NCBI RefSeq assembly: GCF_001280515.1
Contig: NZ_LBIQ01000018.1
Location: 1-64,000, forward strand
DNA length: 64,000 nt
DNA from: Mangrovimonas sp. ST2L15
GTDB taxonomy: Bacteria > Bacteroidota > Bacteroidia > Flavobacteriales > Flavobacteriaceae
Direction: 5' to 3'
Part shown: positions 54,719 through 62,983 of the stretch, one piece after another
How the letters are laid out: each line of letters begins with the position of its first letter
How positions within the stretch are numbered: the first letter of the stretch is position 1
Notes under the pieces: generated by a model
The model's database searches: none
The model's input: the letters and a program-made list of their open reading frames with translations, nothing else
What the model was told of the DNA's origin: nothing
Program-made: the position numbers and the translations under genes

Positions 54719-55511
54719 GATTGGATTTGGATTTCTTTTGAATTCTAAAGTTGATAAATTCCACCAATAGCGAAAAGGCTATGGCAAAATAAAGATATCC
54801 CTTAGGTATAGCTCCCACTTCCTGGTCAAAGAATGTTGTATGGGAAAGATGTGCGGCTTCGGTAATCAGCATAAAACCTATCAATATCAAGAAAGCCATC
54901 GCAAGAACCTGCATGCTAGGATGATTATCAATGAATTTTCTAATGGGATTAGCAAATGCTATCATGATGAAGATGGAAATCATCACAGCTATAATCATTA
55001 GGATTAAGGCGTAATTGTGATTGGGATGAATGCCATTGGTCATTCCCACTGCTGTTAAAATAGAGTCGATGGAAAAGATAAAATCGATTAATAGGATTTG
55101 TGTTATGGCTTGTTTTAGCGAATTAACTTTCTTTTCTTTTAATTCTGAAGTATCCTGTTCAGGAGATTCAACTTTTTCTTTTATCTCTGAGGTACTCTTA
55201 TAAATCAAAAATAGGCCTCCCACAAAAAGAATAATGGCTTGCCAGCTAACTCCCATATGTAACCATTCCAAATCAAGGGTGTAAAAAGACTCTTTTAAAC
55301 CTATTAAAAACGAAACACAAAAAAGAAGAATAATTCGCTGAACCATTGCTAAAATAAGTCCAATATTGGTTGCTTTAGCTCTTTGGTTTTCTGGTAATTT
55401 ATTGGCTGTTATTGAAATAAACACGATATTATCAATACCTAAAACTATCTCAAGAAAGGTCAAGGTCAATAACGCTATAATGGCATCTCCAGAAAACAAG
55501 AATTCCCACAT
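54705..55511 (-). CDS. TerC family integral membrane protein
   Basis: A 268-residue protein with seven to eight membrane helices. The family signature GIDNIVFISITANKLP and a second LLIDFIFSIDSILTAVGM both carry acidic residues within helices, as in manganese exporters of the TerC/MntP-like group. The family is linked to tellurite resistance and to Mn loading of secreted enzymes; the role here is likely metal-ion export but unproven. It converges on parC with a 14-base overlap. The lipoprotein gene begins upstream with a one-base spacer. Confidence 0.92.
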   Translation of the reverse strand: MWEFLFSGDAIIALLTLTFLEIVLGIDNIVFISITANKLPENQRAKATNIGLILAMVQRIILLFCVSFLIGLKESFYTLDLEWLHMGVSWQAIILFVGGLFLIYKSTSEIKEKVESPEQDTSELKEKKVNSLKQAITQILLIDFIFSIDSILTAVGMTNGIHPNHNYALILMIIAVMISIFIMIAFANPIRKFIDNHPSMQVLAMAFLILIGFMLITEAAHLSHTTFFDQEVGAIPKGYLYFAIAFSLLVEFINFRIQKKSKSNPRKD

Positions 55512-55512
55512 A

Positions 55513-55899
55513 TTATTCTATTTTAAAGGCTACTCCACGCTGTTTCTGTCTTTCTCCTACATAAGAATACTCAAAGGTGTAGCTGCTATCGGTGGTTGTC
55601 AAAATTTTTAGGTGGATATCCTTTCTTTCTGCCATATTTTTGGGGTTGATGGTTTTAAAAACAACTTCACAATCATTAATCCACCTGACATTGGAAGAGT
55701 CTATCTTATTATCGTAGGTTTCCACCTGAAGTGTTTTGGTTCTAGTAAATTCAGATTTGAAAGTTTTTCCATTTAGAATAATCTCACTTCTAAATGTGCC
55801 AATTTGAAAATCGGAGCAATTCCTTTCCGTTTCATAACAACCTGATAAGGTTATCAATAACAAAAGAAGGGAAGAGTAATAATAATGTTGTTTAATCAT
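55513..55899 (-). CDS. Small lipoprotein, often mislabelled as DNA topoisomerase IV
   Basis: A 128-residue predicted lipoprotein (lipobox LITLSGCYE, Cys about 21). The mature domain is beta-rich, with CSDFQIGTFRSEIILNGK, VRWINDCEVVFKT and SYTFEYSYVGERQKQRG. It has two further cysteines. From memory, flavobacterial homologs near parC are sometimes annotated as topoisomerase IV, but nothing in this sequence supports that. Function unknown. It lies directly upstream of terC on the same strand. Confidence 0.8.
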   Translation of the reverse strand: MIKQHYYYSSLLLLLITLSGCYETERNCSDFQIGTFRSEIILNGKTFKSEFTRTKTLQVETYDNKIDSSNVRWINDCEVVFKTINPKNMAERKDIHLKILTTTDSSYTFEYSYVGERQKQRGVAFKIE

Positions 55900-56066
55900 T
55901 TACCAAAAATAGCAAATTTCGGTATCTATGTGAATATTGATTCCTTGAAAATCCGTTAACTATTTTCTTTATAAATCTATCTTAAAGTTTTTTTAACTTC
56001 TTTTGATTTATGCTATTTTGCAGTGAAATAAGTTTTGAACTTTACCTTAAGAAATTTCCGTTTTTT

Positions 56067-58988
56067 ATGCGATCTATATCCCATCTACTATTTGTAGTCT
56101 TTTTGTTTTCACATACTGTTTTTTCCCAAACCAAATCGCCTCTTTTAACACAAGATGCAAAGGCACAACAAACATGGGTAGATAGTGTTTATCAACAGAT
56201 GACTTTAGATGAAAAGATAGGCCAATTGTTTATGGTGCAAGCATTCTCAAATAAAGGGGAGGCTCATGAAAAAATGATAATCAACCAAGTTAAGAATTTA
56301 CATATTGGCGGTATCATTTTTTCAACAGGCGACCCAAAAAGTCAAGCCGTTTTTAACAATAAATTACAGGCAACAGCCAAATTACCTTTGCTTATAGGTA
56401 TGGATGCTGAATGGGGTTTGAGCATGCGATTAAAAGAAACTTATGCCTTTCCTTGGAATATGACACTTGGGGCGATAGAAGATAATACTTTGGTCAAATT
56501 GACTGGTCGCCACATTGGGGAACATTGTAAACGCTTAGGGGTACATTTCAATTTTGCTCCCGTTGTTGATATTAACACCAACCCCAAAAACCCCATTATT
56601 GGAAATCGATCATTTGGTGAGGATCGTGACAATGTAACAACCAAGGCACTCGCCTTTATGCAAGGAATGCAAAGTGCTGGAGTGCTAGCCAATGCAAAGC
56701 ACTTTCCAGGCCATGGCGACACAGAAACAGATTCCCATAAAACGTTGCCGAGTATTAGTTTTTCTGAAAAACGAATTGATTCGGTAGAATTATACCCTTA
56801 CAAAAGACTAATCAAAGAAGGTTTAGCCAGCGTTATGGTTGCCCACCTAAATGTACCTTCGTTAGAGCCTCGGGATGGTTACCCATCTTCCATATCGCAC
56901 AATATTGTTACAAACATTCTAAAAAATAGATTAGGGTTTGAAGGTTTGATATTTACTGATGCTTTAGGAATGAAAGGTGCTTCTAATTTCAGTAGTCCAG
57001 GTGATGTAGATTTAGCAGCATTCTTGGCAGGAAATGATGTGCTTTTAATGTCTGAGGATGTCGGGAAAGCAGTGGAGAAAATTAAAGAAGCTTTAAATCA
57101 GAAAACAATTACCGAAGAACGTTTGGCTTACTCTGTAAAGAAAATTTTAATGGCCAAGTATAAAGTAGGGTTAAATCATTTTAAGCCTGTTGAATTGGAG
57201 CATTTGAATGAAGATTTAAATCGATTAGAAGATGATCTTTTGTCTGAAGAATTATTTGAAAATGCGATTACTGTAGTTAAAAATAAAGCAGATCTTTTAC
57301 CATTAAGACAGTTAGAAACCAAATCTGTAGCCTACGTCCCAATGGGTGAGGAGTCAGGTTCAGATTTTTTAAAGGAACTACAAAAATATACCAAGGTTCA
57401 TGAAATTAAATCAGACAATTTAGATGATTTAATCACCAAGTTATCTGGCTATAATACGGTGATTATAGGATTTCATAGATCTAATGATACGCCATGGAAA
57501 AGTTACAAATTCACAGACAAAGAATTGGTTTGGCTGTATGAGATTGCTAGAACTAATAGAGTGATTCTCGATATTTTCGTTAAACCATACGCACTTTTAG
57601 ACTTATCTACTATTGAGAATATCGAGAGTATAGTGGTAAGCTATCAAAATAGTAGGATTGCTCAAAAAAAATCAGCCCAACTTATCTTTGGATCCGTCGG
57701 GGCAAAAGGACATTTACCAGTATCAGTTGGAAATGGTCTAAACGTAGGAACCGGTATTGAGTACAACGACATTCTAAATTTAAGTTATGGTTTACCAGAG
57801 CGTGTTGGAATGAGTTCTGAAAAATTGGAGAAAATAGATTCCTTAGCTCAGTACGCTATTGACAATAAAATGACGCCTGGAATTCAAGTGCTTATTGCCA
57901 GAAAGGGAAAGGTGATTTACAATAAAAATTTCGGGAATCACACCTATGCGACCGATTCAAAAACAGTGGCTTTTGATGATGTATATGATGTAGCTTCGTT
58001 AACCAAAATTTTAGGAACTTTACCCCTTATTATGGAACTCGTGGAAAAGGGTGTCATAACCTTAGATACCAAACTTTCCAAGTTACTTCCTGAATATGAA
58101 GATTCAAACAAAGCTAACATCACCATTAAACAAATGCTATCGCATTATGCCCGTTTAAAACCTTGGATTCCGTTTTATTACGCCACCTTAGATCCTGACA
58201 CAAAGCGTCCTAGTTCTAAATATTATTCAACTAAGTTTTCTAAAGGATTTACCGTAAAAGTGGCTAATGAGCTTTATATGAGAACGGATTACAAAGACAG
58301 CATACAAGGAATTATAAAAGACACAGAACTATTAAACCGTTTGAAATATAGGTATAGTGATTTGCCATATTATATACTCAAGAAGTATTTAGAAACCTAC
58401 TACGATAAAGGGTTAGATGAATTGGTACAGGATCATTTTTATCAATCTTTGGGAGCCAATAACACTACTTACAATCCAAGTATCAAGTTTAGTTCCAAAA
58501 AAATAATCCCTACAGAAGTAGATGACTACTACCGCTATCAAGAGGTGCACGGGTTTGTCCATGACATGGGAGCTGCTATGGAAGGTGGTGTTGGTGGACA
58601 TGCTGGAATATTCAGTAATGCCAATGATGTAGCCAAAATCATGCAGATGTATCTTCAAAAAGGATTTTATGGAGGGAAACGTTATTTTAAACCAGAAACA
58701 ATTGATAAATTTAATACCTGTTACTATTGTGATGATGATAATAGAAGAGGAATTGGATTTGACAAACCTCAATTGGGAGATGAGGGTCCAACTTGCGGCT
58801 GTATTTCAATGACCAGTTTTGGTCACTCAGGATTTACCGGTACTTATGCTTGGGCAGATCCAGAGGAAGAAATTGTATATGTGTTCTTAGCAAATAGAAC
58901 CTACCCAAAAGCAGATCAAAATCTGCTATTGAGAGCTAATATTAGAACTGACATTCAACGCTTCATATACGAAGCTATAGAAGATTAA
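56067..58988 (+). CDS. Fusion of GH3-family glycosidase (NagZ-like) and serine hydrolase
   Basis: A 973-residue exported protein. After the signal peptide (about 1-22), a glycoside-hydrolase family 3 N-domain (about 35-370) carries the NagZ-type motif AKHFPGHGDTETDSHKTLP and the nucleophile region LIFTDALGMKGA. A GH3 C-domain-like region (about 390-570) follows. The last 370 residues are a class-C beta-lactamase-like hydrolase with nucleophile S644-L-T-K647 and FGHSGFTGT late. This predicts N-acetylglucosaminidase activity plus a peptidase or esterase on peptidoglycan fragments. The ATG at 56067 begins the signal peptide. bshA starts three bases after the stop. Confidence 0.9.
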   Translation: MRSISHLLFVVFLFSHTVFSQTKSPLLTQDAKAQQTWVDSVYQQMTLDEKIGQLFMVQAFSNKGEAHEKMIINQVKNLHIGGIIFSTGDPKSQAVFNNKLQATAKLPLLIGMDAEWGLSMRLKETYAFPWNMTLGAIEDNTLVKLTGRHIGEHCKRLGVHFNFAPVVDINTNPKNPIIGNRSFGEDRDNVTTKALAFMQGMQSAGVLANAKHFPGHGDTETDSHKTLPSISFSEKRIDSVELYPYKRLIKEGLASVMVAHLNVPSLEPRDGYPSSISHNIVTNILKNRLGFEGLIFTDALGMKGASNFSSPGDVDLAAFLAGNDVLLMSEDVGKAVEKIKEALNQKTITEERLAYSVKKILMAKYKVGLNHFKPVELEHLNEDLNRLEDDLLSEELFENAITVVKNKADLLPLRQLETKSVAYVPMGEESGSDFLKELQKYTKVHEIKSDNLDDLITKLSGYNTVIIGFHRSNDTPWKSYKFTDKELVWLYEIARTNRVILDIFVKPYALLDLSTIENIESIVVSYQNSRIAQKKSAQLIFGSVGAKGHLPVSVGNGLNVGTGIEYNDILNLSYGLPERVGMSSEKLEKIDSLAQYAIDNKMTPGIQVLIARKGKVIYNKNFGNHTYATDSKTVAFDDVYDVASLTKILGTLPLIMELVEKGVITLDTKLSKLLPEYEDSNKANITIKQMLSHYARLKPWIPFYYATLDPDTKRPSSKYYSTKFSKGFTVKVANELYMRTDYKDSIQGIIKDTELLNRLKYRYSDLPYYILKKYLETYYDKGLDELVQDHFYQSLGANNTTYNPSIKFSSKKIIPTEVDDYYRYQEVHGFVHDMGAAMEGGVGGHAGIFSNANDVAKIMQMYLQKGFYGGKRYFKPETIDKFNTCYYCDDDNRRGIGFDKPQLGDEGPTCGCISMTSFGHSGFTGTYAWADPEEEIVYVFLANRTYPKADQNLLLRANIRTDIQRFIYEAIED

Positions 58989-58991
58989 TTA

Positions 58992-60131
58992 ATGAATATA
59001 GGTATTGTATGCTATCCAACTTTTGGAGGCAGTGGCGTAGTAGCTACAGAATTAGGAATTGAATTATCCAAACGCGGACATGAAGTCCACTTTATTACAT
59101 ACAAACAACCCGTAAGGCTTGAATTATTAGGCAACAATGTACATTTCCATGAAGTTAATGTACCACAGTACCCCTTGTTTCATTATCAGCCATATGAACT
59201 GGCTTTGTCCAGTAAGTTAGTAGACATGGTCAAGCTCCATGGTATTGATATTCTTCATGTGCATTATGCCATTCCACATGCCTATGCCGCATATATGGCA
59301 AAAAAAATGTTAATGGAAGAAAATATTTATGTGCCTATAGTTACAACGTTACATGGCACAGATATCACCCTAGTAGGGAGTCATCCCTTTTATAAACCAG
59401 CCGTTACTTTCAGCATCAACAAATCGGATGCTGTAACTTGTGTTTCTGAAAGTTTAAAAGAAGACACCTTGCGTTTGTTTGATATTAAAAATGACATACA
59501 GGTTGTAACCAATTTTATTGATATTGATAAGGAACGTCATGCCTTCACTGATTGCCAAAGAGCAATGATGGCAAGGGATAATGAAAAAATAATTACCCAT
59601 GTGAGTAACCTAAGAAAGGTGAAGCGAATCACGGATGTTATTCAAGTTTTTTTTCGAATTCAGAAAGAAATTCCAGCACGTCTAATGTTGGTTGGAGAAG
59701 GCCCTGAAAAGGAAAATGCCGAAAATTTGGCAGATCAATTGGGTATTGGCCCTAAAGTGGTCTTTTTAGGAAATAGCAATGAAGTAGACCGCATTTTAGG
59801 CTATTCCGATTTGTTCCTTTTGCCTTCAGAAACTGAAAGTTTTGGTTTGGCCGCCTTGGAAGCTATGGCAGCTGGAGTACCTGTTATTTCAAGTAATTCT
59901 GGAGGAATTCCAGAGGTTAACAAGCATGGATATTCTGGTTTTTTAAGTAATGTGGGGGATGTAGATGACATGGCCAAACATGCGCTTACCATCTTGAAAG
60001 ACCAAAAGACACTGGATAAATTTAAACATCAAGCTGAAATGCAAGCTAGTCAATTTGATATTCACAAAATCGTCCCTCAATATGAGGCGATCTATGAGGA
60101 AACCCTGTCAAAATGTATGCTTTTAAAATAA
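58992..60131 (+). CDS. bshA: N-acetyl-alpha-D-glucosaminyl L-malate synthase
   Basis: A 379-residue GT4 glycosyltransferase for the first step of bacillithiol synthesis, joining UDP-GlcNAc and L-malate. The N-terminal GIVCYPTFGGSGVVATELG and the central HVHYAIPHAYAAYMAK and TTLHGTDITLVGSHP match BshA closely. The donor-site motif is LLPSETESFGLAALEAMAAGVPVISS. Genes for BshB and BshC are not in the window. It is co-transcribed with the upstream glycosidase and the downstream GH3 acyl-adenylase. Confidence 0.95.
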   Translation: MNIGIVCYPTFGGSGVVATELGIELSKRGHEVHFITYKQPVRLELLGNNVHFHEVNVPQYPLFHYQPYELALSSKLVDMVKLHGIDILHVHYAIPHAYAAYMAKKMLMEENIYVPIVTTLHGTDITLVGSHPFYKPAVTFSINKSDAVTCVSESLKEDTLRLFDIKNDIQVVTNFIDIDKERHAFTDCQRAMMARDNEKIITHVSNLRKVKRITDVIQVFFRIQKEIPARLMLVGEGPEKENAENLADQLGIGPKVVFLGNSNEVDRILGYSDLFLLPSETESFGLAALEAMAAGVPVISSNSGGIPEVNKHGYSGFLSNVGDVDDMAKHALTILKDQKTLDKFKHQAEMQASQFDIHKIVPQYEAIYEETLSKCMLLK

Positions 60132-60139
60132 TTTAATTT

Positions 60140-61663
60140 ATGGCGATACTTGGTAATATTATAAAAGGAGTAATTGATTTAAAAGATACTTTTTCTTCAG
60201 AAACTAATCACGTCGAGGAGCAAAAAAAAGTTCTGAAAAACTTACTTGAAAAAGCCAAGGACACCGACTTTGGTCAAGTATATAATTTTGATTCCATTTT
60301 GGATTCTGAAGATCCAGGCACATCCTTTACCAAAATACCCTATCATGATTATAATAAAATCAATGATGAATGGTGGCATAAGCTCCAAGAAGGTGTCGAG
60401 AATGTAACATGGCCCGGGAATCCAGAATATTTTGCGTTGAGTTCTGGAACTACGGGAAAAGAAAGCAAACGTATTCCTGTTACAAATGAGATGATAGAAG
60501 CCATTAGGTCTGGAGGCGTTAAACAAGTTTTTGCTCTGACCAATTTTGATTTACCTCCTGACTTTTTTGAAAAGGAAATCATGATGCTGGGAAGCTCTAC
60601 CGACTTAAGGGAGCGAAAGGAACATTTGGAAGGTGAAATTAGTGGTATTAGCGCTAGCAACATTCCTTTTTGGTTTAGAGGGTATTACAAACCCGGAGAA
60701 GATATTGCCAAAATAGATAATTGGGACGAGCGTGTCCAAACTATTGCAGAACGTGCTGCAGATTGGGATATTGGTGCTTTAAGTGGTATTCCTTCTTGGA
60801 TGGAATTAATGATGGAAAAAGTTATTTCACATAACAAGTTGAATAATATTCATGAAATTTGGCCCAATCTGCAGGTTTATACCTCTGGAGGAGTTGCATT
60901 TAAGCCATATGAAAAAAGTTTTAATGACTTATTAGGAAAACCCATAACAGTCATAGATACTTATTTGGCTTCAGAAGGGTTTATTGCGTGTCAAACAAGA
61001 CCTGAGACTCAATCTATGGAATTGATTACAGATAATGGTATTTATTTTGAATTTGTTCCGTTTGAACCTGAGTACATTCAGCAAGACGGTTCGCTTACAG
61101 AAGATGCACCTTCCATAACCTTGGCTGATGTTGAAAATGATAAGGAATACGTCTTAATTATTAGTACCGTAAGTGGGGCATGGAGGTACATCATTGGAGA
61201 CACCATTGCCTTTACAGATAAAGATCGTGCAGAAATTAAAATTACGGGGCGTACCAAATTCTTTCTGAATACAGTGGGGTCTCAGCTTTCTGTCAACAAA
61301 ATGGATGATGCCATGAGGCATTTGGAAGAAGTTTTTTCTGCAAAAATTCCAGAATATACAATTTGTGCCAAACGAGAAGCAGACGAAGAATTTTATCATT
61401 GCTGGTATTTGGGATGTGATATTTCTTCTGAAAAAGCTCAAGACGTTTCTGAGAAATTAGATGCTTTTTTAAAGGATGCCAACAAAAATTATAAAGTAGC
61501 TAGGAGCAAAGCTTTAAAAGGTGTTAAGGTGACTTTGATTTCACCAGAAAGGTTTTACGATTGGAATGAAAGAAACAAGAAAAAGGGAGGACAAGTTAAG
61601 ATGGAACGTGTTATGAATGAGGAAAAGTTTAAGACTTGGGAAGAATTTATAGCTGATTATTGA
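60140..61663 (+). CDS. GH3 auxin-responsive-promoter family acyl-adenylating protein
   Basis: A 507-residue cytosolic enzyme of the ANL-like GH3 family, known from plants for conjugating acyl hormones to amino acids. The P-loop-type motif is YFALSSGTTGKESKRIPVT, followed by VYTSGGVAFKPYEKSF, IDTYLASEGFIACQ and a hinge region WRYIIGDTIAF. The C-terminal mobile domain starts near 385 (TVGSQLSVNKMDDAM). Bacterial members have no settled substrate. It starts nine bases after bshA, so a link with thiol or amino-acid conjugation is possible but speculative. Confidence 0.9.
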   Translation: MAILGNIIKGVIDLKDTFSSETNHVEEQKKVLKNLLEKAKDTDFGQVYNFDSILDSEDPGTSFTKIPYHDYNKINDEWWHKLQEGVENVTWPGNPEYFALSSGTTGKESKRIPVTNEMIEAIRSGGVKQVFALTNFDLPPDFFEKEIMMLGSSTDLRERKEHLEGEISGISASNIPFWFRGYYKPGEDIAKIDNWDERVQTIAERAADWDIGALSGIPSWMELMMEKVISHNKLNNIHEIWPNLQVYTSGGVAFKPYEKSFNDLLGKPITVIDTYLASEGFIACQTRPETQSMELITDNGIYFEFVPFEPEYIQQDGSLTEDAPSITLADVENDKEYVLIISTVSGAWRYIIGDTIAFTDKDRAEIKITGRTKFFLNTVGSQLSVNKMDDAMRHLEEVFSAKIPEYTICAKREADEEFYHCWYLGCDISSEKAQDVSEKLDAFLKDANKNYKVARSKALKGVKVTLISPERFYDWNERNKKKGGQVKMERVMNEEKFKTWEEFIADY

Positions 61664-62244
61664 TCTCTCTCAGCAACCAAAACCATGATTTCCTCAGGGG
61701 ATAAATAATATTTTTTGATCCTATTCTTATAAGTTTGATTTATTTCGGCGTGATTTAAAATGAAATTTTTAGTTTTTAAAATATAATATTCCATTCCGTG
61801 GTTTACGGCATACGTATCTGCCATCCTTTCGGCTTCTTTGATGTAGTTTTCAGAAGTGATATATTTTAATCCAAACCAAAGGAGATCCCATTTCGATCGA
61901 TTTTGATAATCGACTATATGGCCTAATTCATGTCCAATCCAACCAATCAAGACCTCTTTTGGCACTTGAGTAGTCATAAATTCTTTACCTGAAATTTTAA
62001 ATCTTCGGCTTATTAAAATAACATATTCTCGCTGTTCACGGTCCTTAAACATGCTCCCAAAAGTTGGTCTGGCCTGCATGGTAGACTTTTTGATATGTTC
62101 TTTAAATTTAATTTGAATTTTAATATCCTTTAAGGAAGGATAATAGGATAGCGCTTTTTCAACTTCACTCTTAATTGGGTCAGGTGCAGTAATATGGGCA
62201 TGCATAGTTAATGGAATCAGAATAAAAATAAAAAGATATTTCAT
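61657..62244 (-). CDS. Exported HExxH protein, probable metallopeptidase
   Basis: A 195-residue protein with a signal peptide (MKYLFIFILIPLTMHAH). It carries the zinc motif HELGHIVDYQNRSKWD, and 25-30 residues later EAERMADTYAVNHGMEYY, where ExxxAD can supply the third ligand as in gluzincin or M48-like proteases. It is too short for a full M48 enzyme. The ATG at 62244 is chosen as it starts a clear signal peptide; upstream in-frame sequence to 62346 overlaps a terminator. It overlaps the convergent GH3 gene by seven bases. Confidence 0.78.
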   Translation of the reverse strand: MKYLFIFILIPLTMHAHITAPDPIKSEVEKALSYYPSLKDIKIQIKFKEHIKKSTMQARPTFGSMFKDREQREYVILISRRFKISGKEFMTTQVPKEVLIGWIGHELGHIVDYQNRSKWDLLWFGLKYITSENYIKEAERMADTYAVNHGMEYYILKTKNFILNHAEINQTYKNRIKKYYLSPEEIMVLVAERDQ

Positions 62245-62284
62245 ATTAACATGGTAATAAAAAAAATGTAAATATGAAAATAAA

Positions 62285-62307
62285 AATGCACCTCTTACGG
62301 GTGCATT
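62285..62307 (-). terminator. Terminator after the outer-membrane barrel gene
   Basis: AATGCACC / GGTGCATT stem (62285-62292 with 62300-62307) followed on the minus strand by TTTTTATTTT. Confidence 0.85.
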
Positions 62308-62326
62308 CCTATAAAATATTATTGGT

Positions 62327-62842
62327 TTAGAATTGATATCTAACACCTAGTCCTACATCAAAATCTAGGTCGTTATTATCATAATAACTATCCCCAAATC
62401 CTAGTTCTGGTCTTAAGTCTAATGACAGTTGAAGCGGGAAATCAAATGAATATTCAATACCCACCGTACCTGCTAAGATGATAAATGCATCTTTGTCATC
62501 ATGATCATAGAAATTCGGATGGTTATAATAATGGTCGTGATCAAAACTATAAGCTGCAAATCCAGCACCTGGACCAGCATACCAATTAAAACCTCCATCT
62601 ATATTCCAAACCCATTGGTACAAACCTATTAATTTCACACCGTCATAATGATTTCCAGTTCTCCAACCCAAATCAAATTCTAAACGATTGTTATCACCGA
62701 TGGCACGTTGGTAGGAAACTTCGGCACCAAACCCATTACTGTCTCCAAGACGGAGTCCGATGGCATTTTTAGAAATTTCCTGAGCTTGAGTGTAACTTGT
62801 ATAAGCAACAAAGGCTAATGCAATTAAAATTAGTTTTTTCAT
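62327..62842 (-). CDS. Outer-membrane beta-barrel protein
   Basis: A 171-residue exported protein with signal peptide (MKKLILIALAFVAYTSYTQAQ) and an eight-strand type barrel. Strands are marked by alternating residues (GLRLGDSNGFGAEVSYQRAI, RLEFDLGWRTGN, NWYAGPGAGFAAYSF, IILAGTVGIEYSFDFPLQLSLDLRPELGFG). It ends VGLGVRYQF, with the C-terminal Phe needed for Bam-dependent insertion. One loop is rich in His, Tyr and Asp (DHDHYYNHPNFYDHDD). It resembles OmpX or porin-family small barrels; the specific role is unknown. Confidence 0.87.
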   Translation of the reverse strand: MKKLILIALAFVAYTSYTQAQEISKNAIGLRLGDSNGFGAEVSYQRAIGDNNRLEFDLGWRTGNHYDGVKLIGLYQWVWNIDGGFNWYAGPGAGFAAYSFDHDHYYNHPNFYDHDDKDAFIILAGTVGIEYSFDFPLQLSLDLRPELGFGDSYYDNNDLDFDVGLGVRYQF

Positions 62843-62866
62843 AAAATTCGATTAAATGTTTAATGT

Positions 62867-62874
62867 CAAAATTA
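62867..62874 (-). promoter_or_regulatory. Promoter core TAATTTTG for the barrel gene
   Basis: On the minus strand TAATTTTG matches TAnnTTTG and lies 25 bases upstream of the ATG at 62842. A well-placed -33 TTG was not found. Confidence 0.5.
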
Positions 62875-62983
62875 AATTATTAAACAATAATTGTGTTAAA
62901 AAAAGTGAGAATGTTTTGTTAATATTCGTTAAGTAGTCTTAATTTTAAACAATGTAAAAACGCTGAAAGGCCAGTTATATTCT

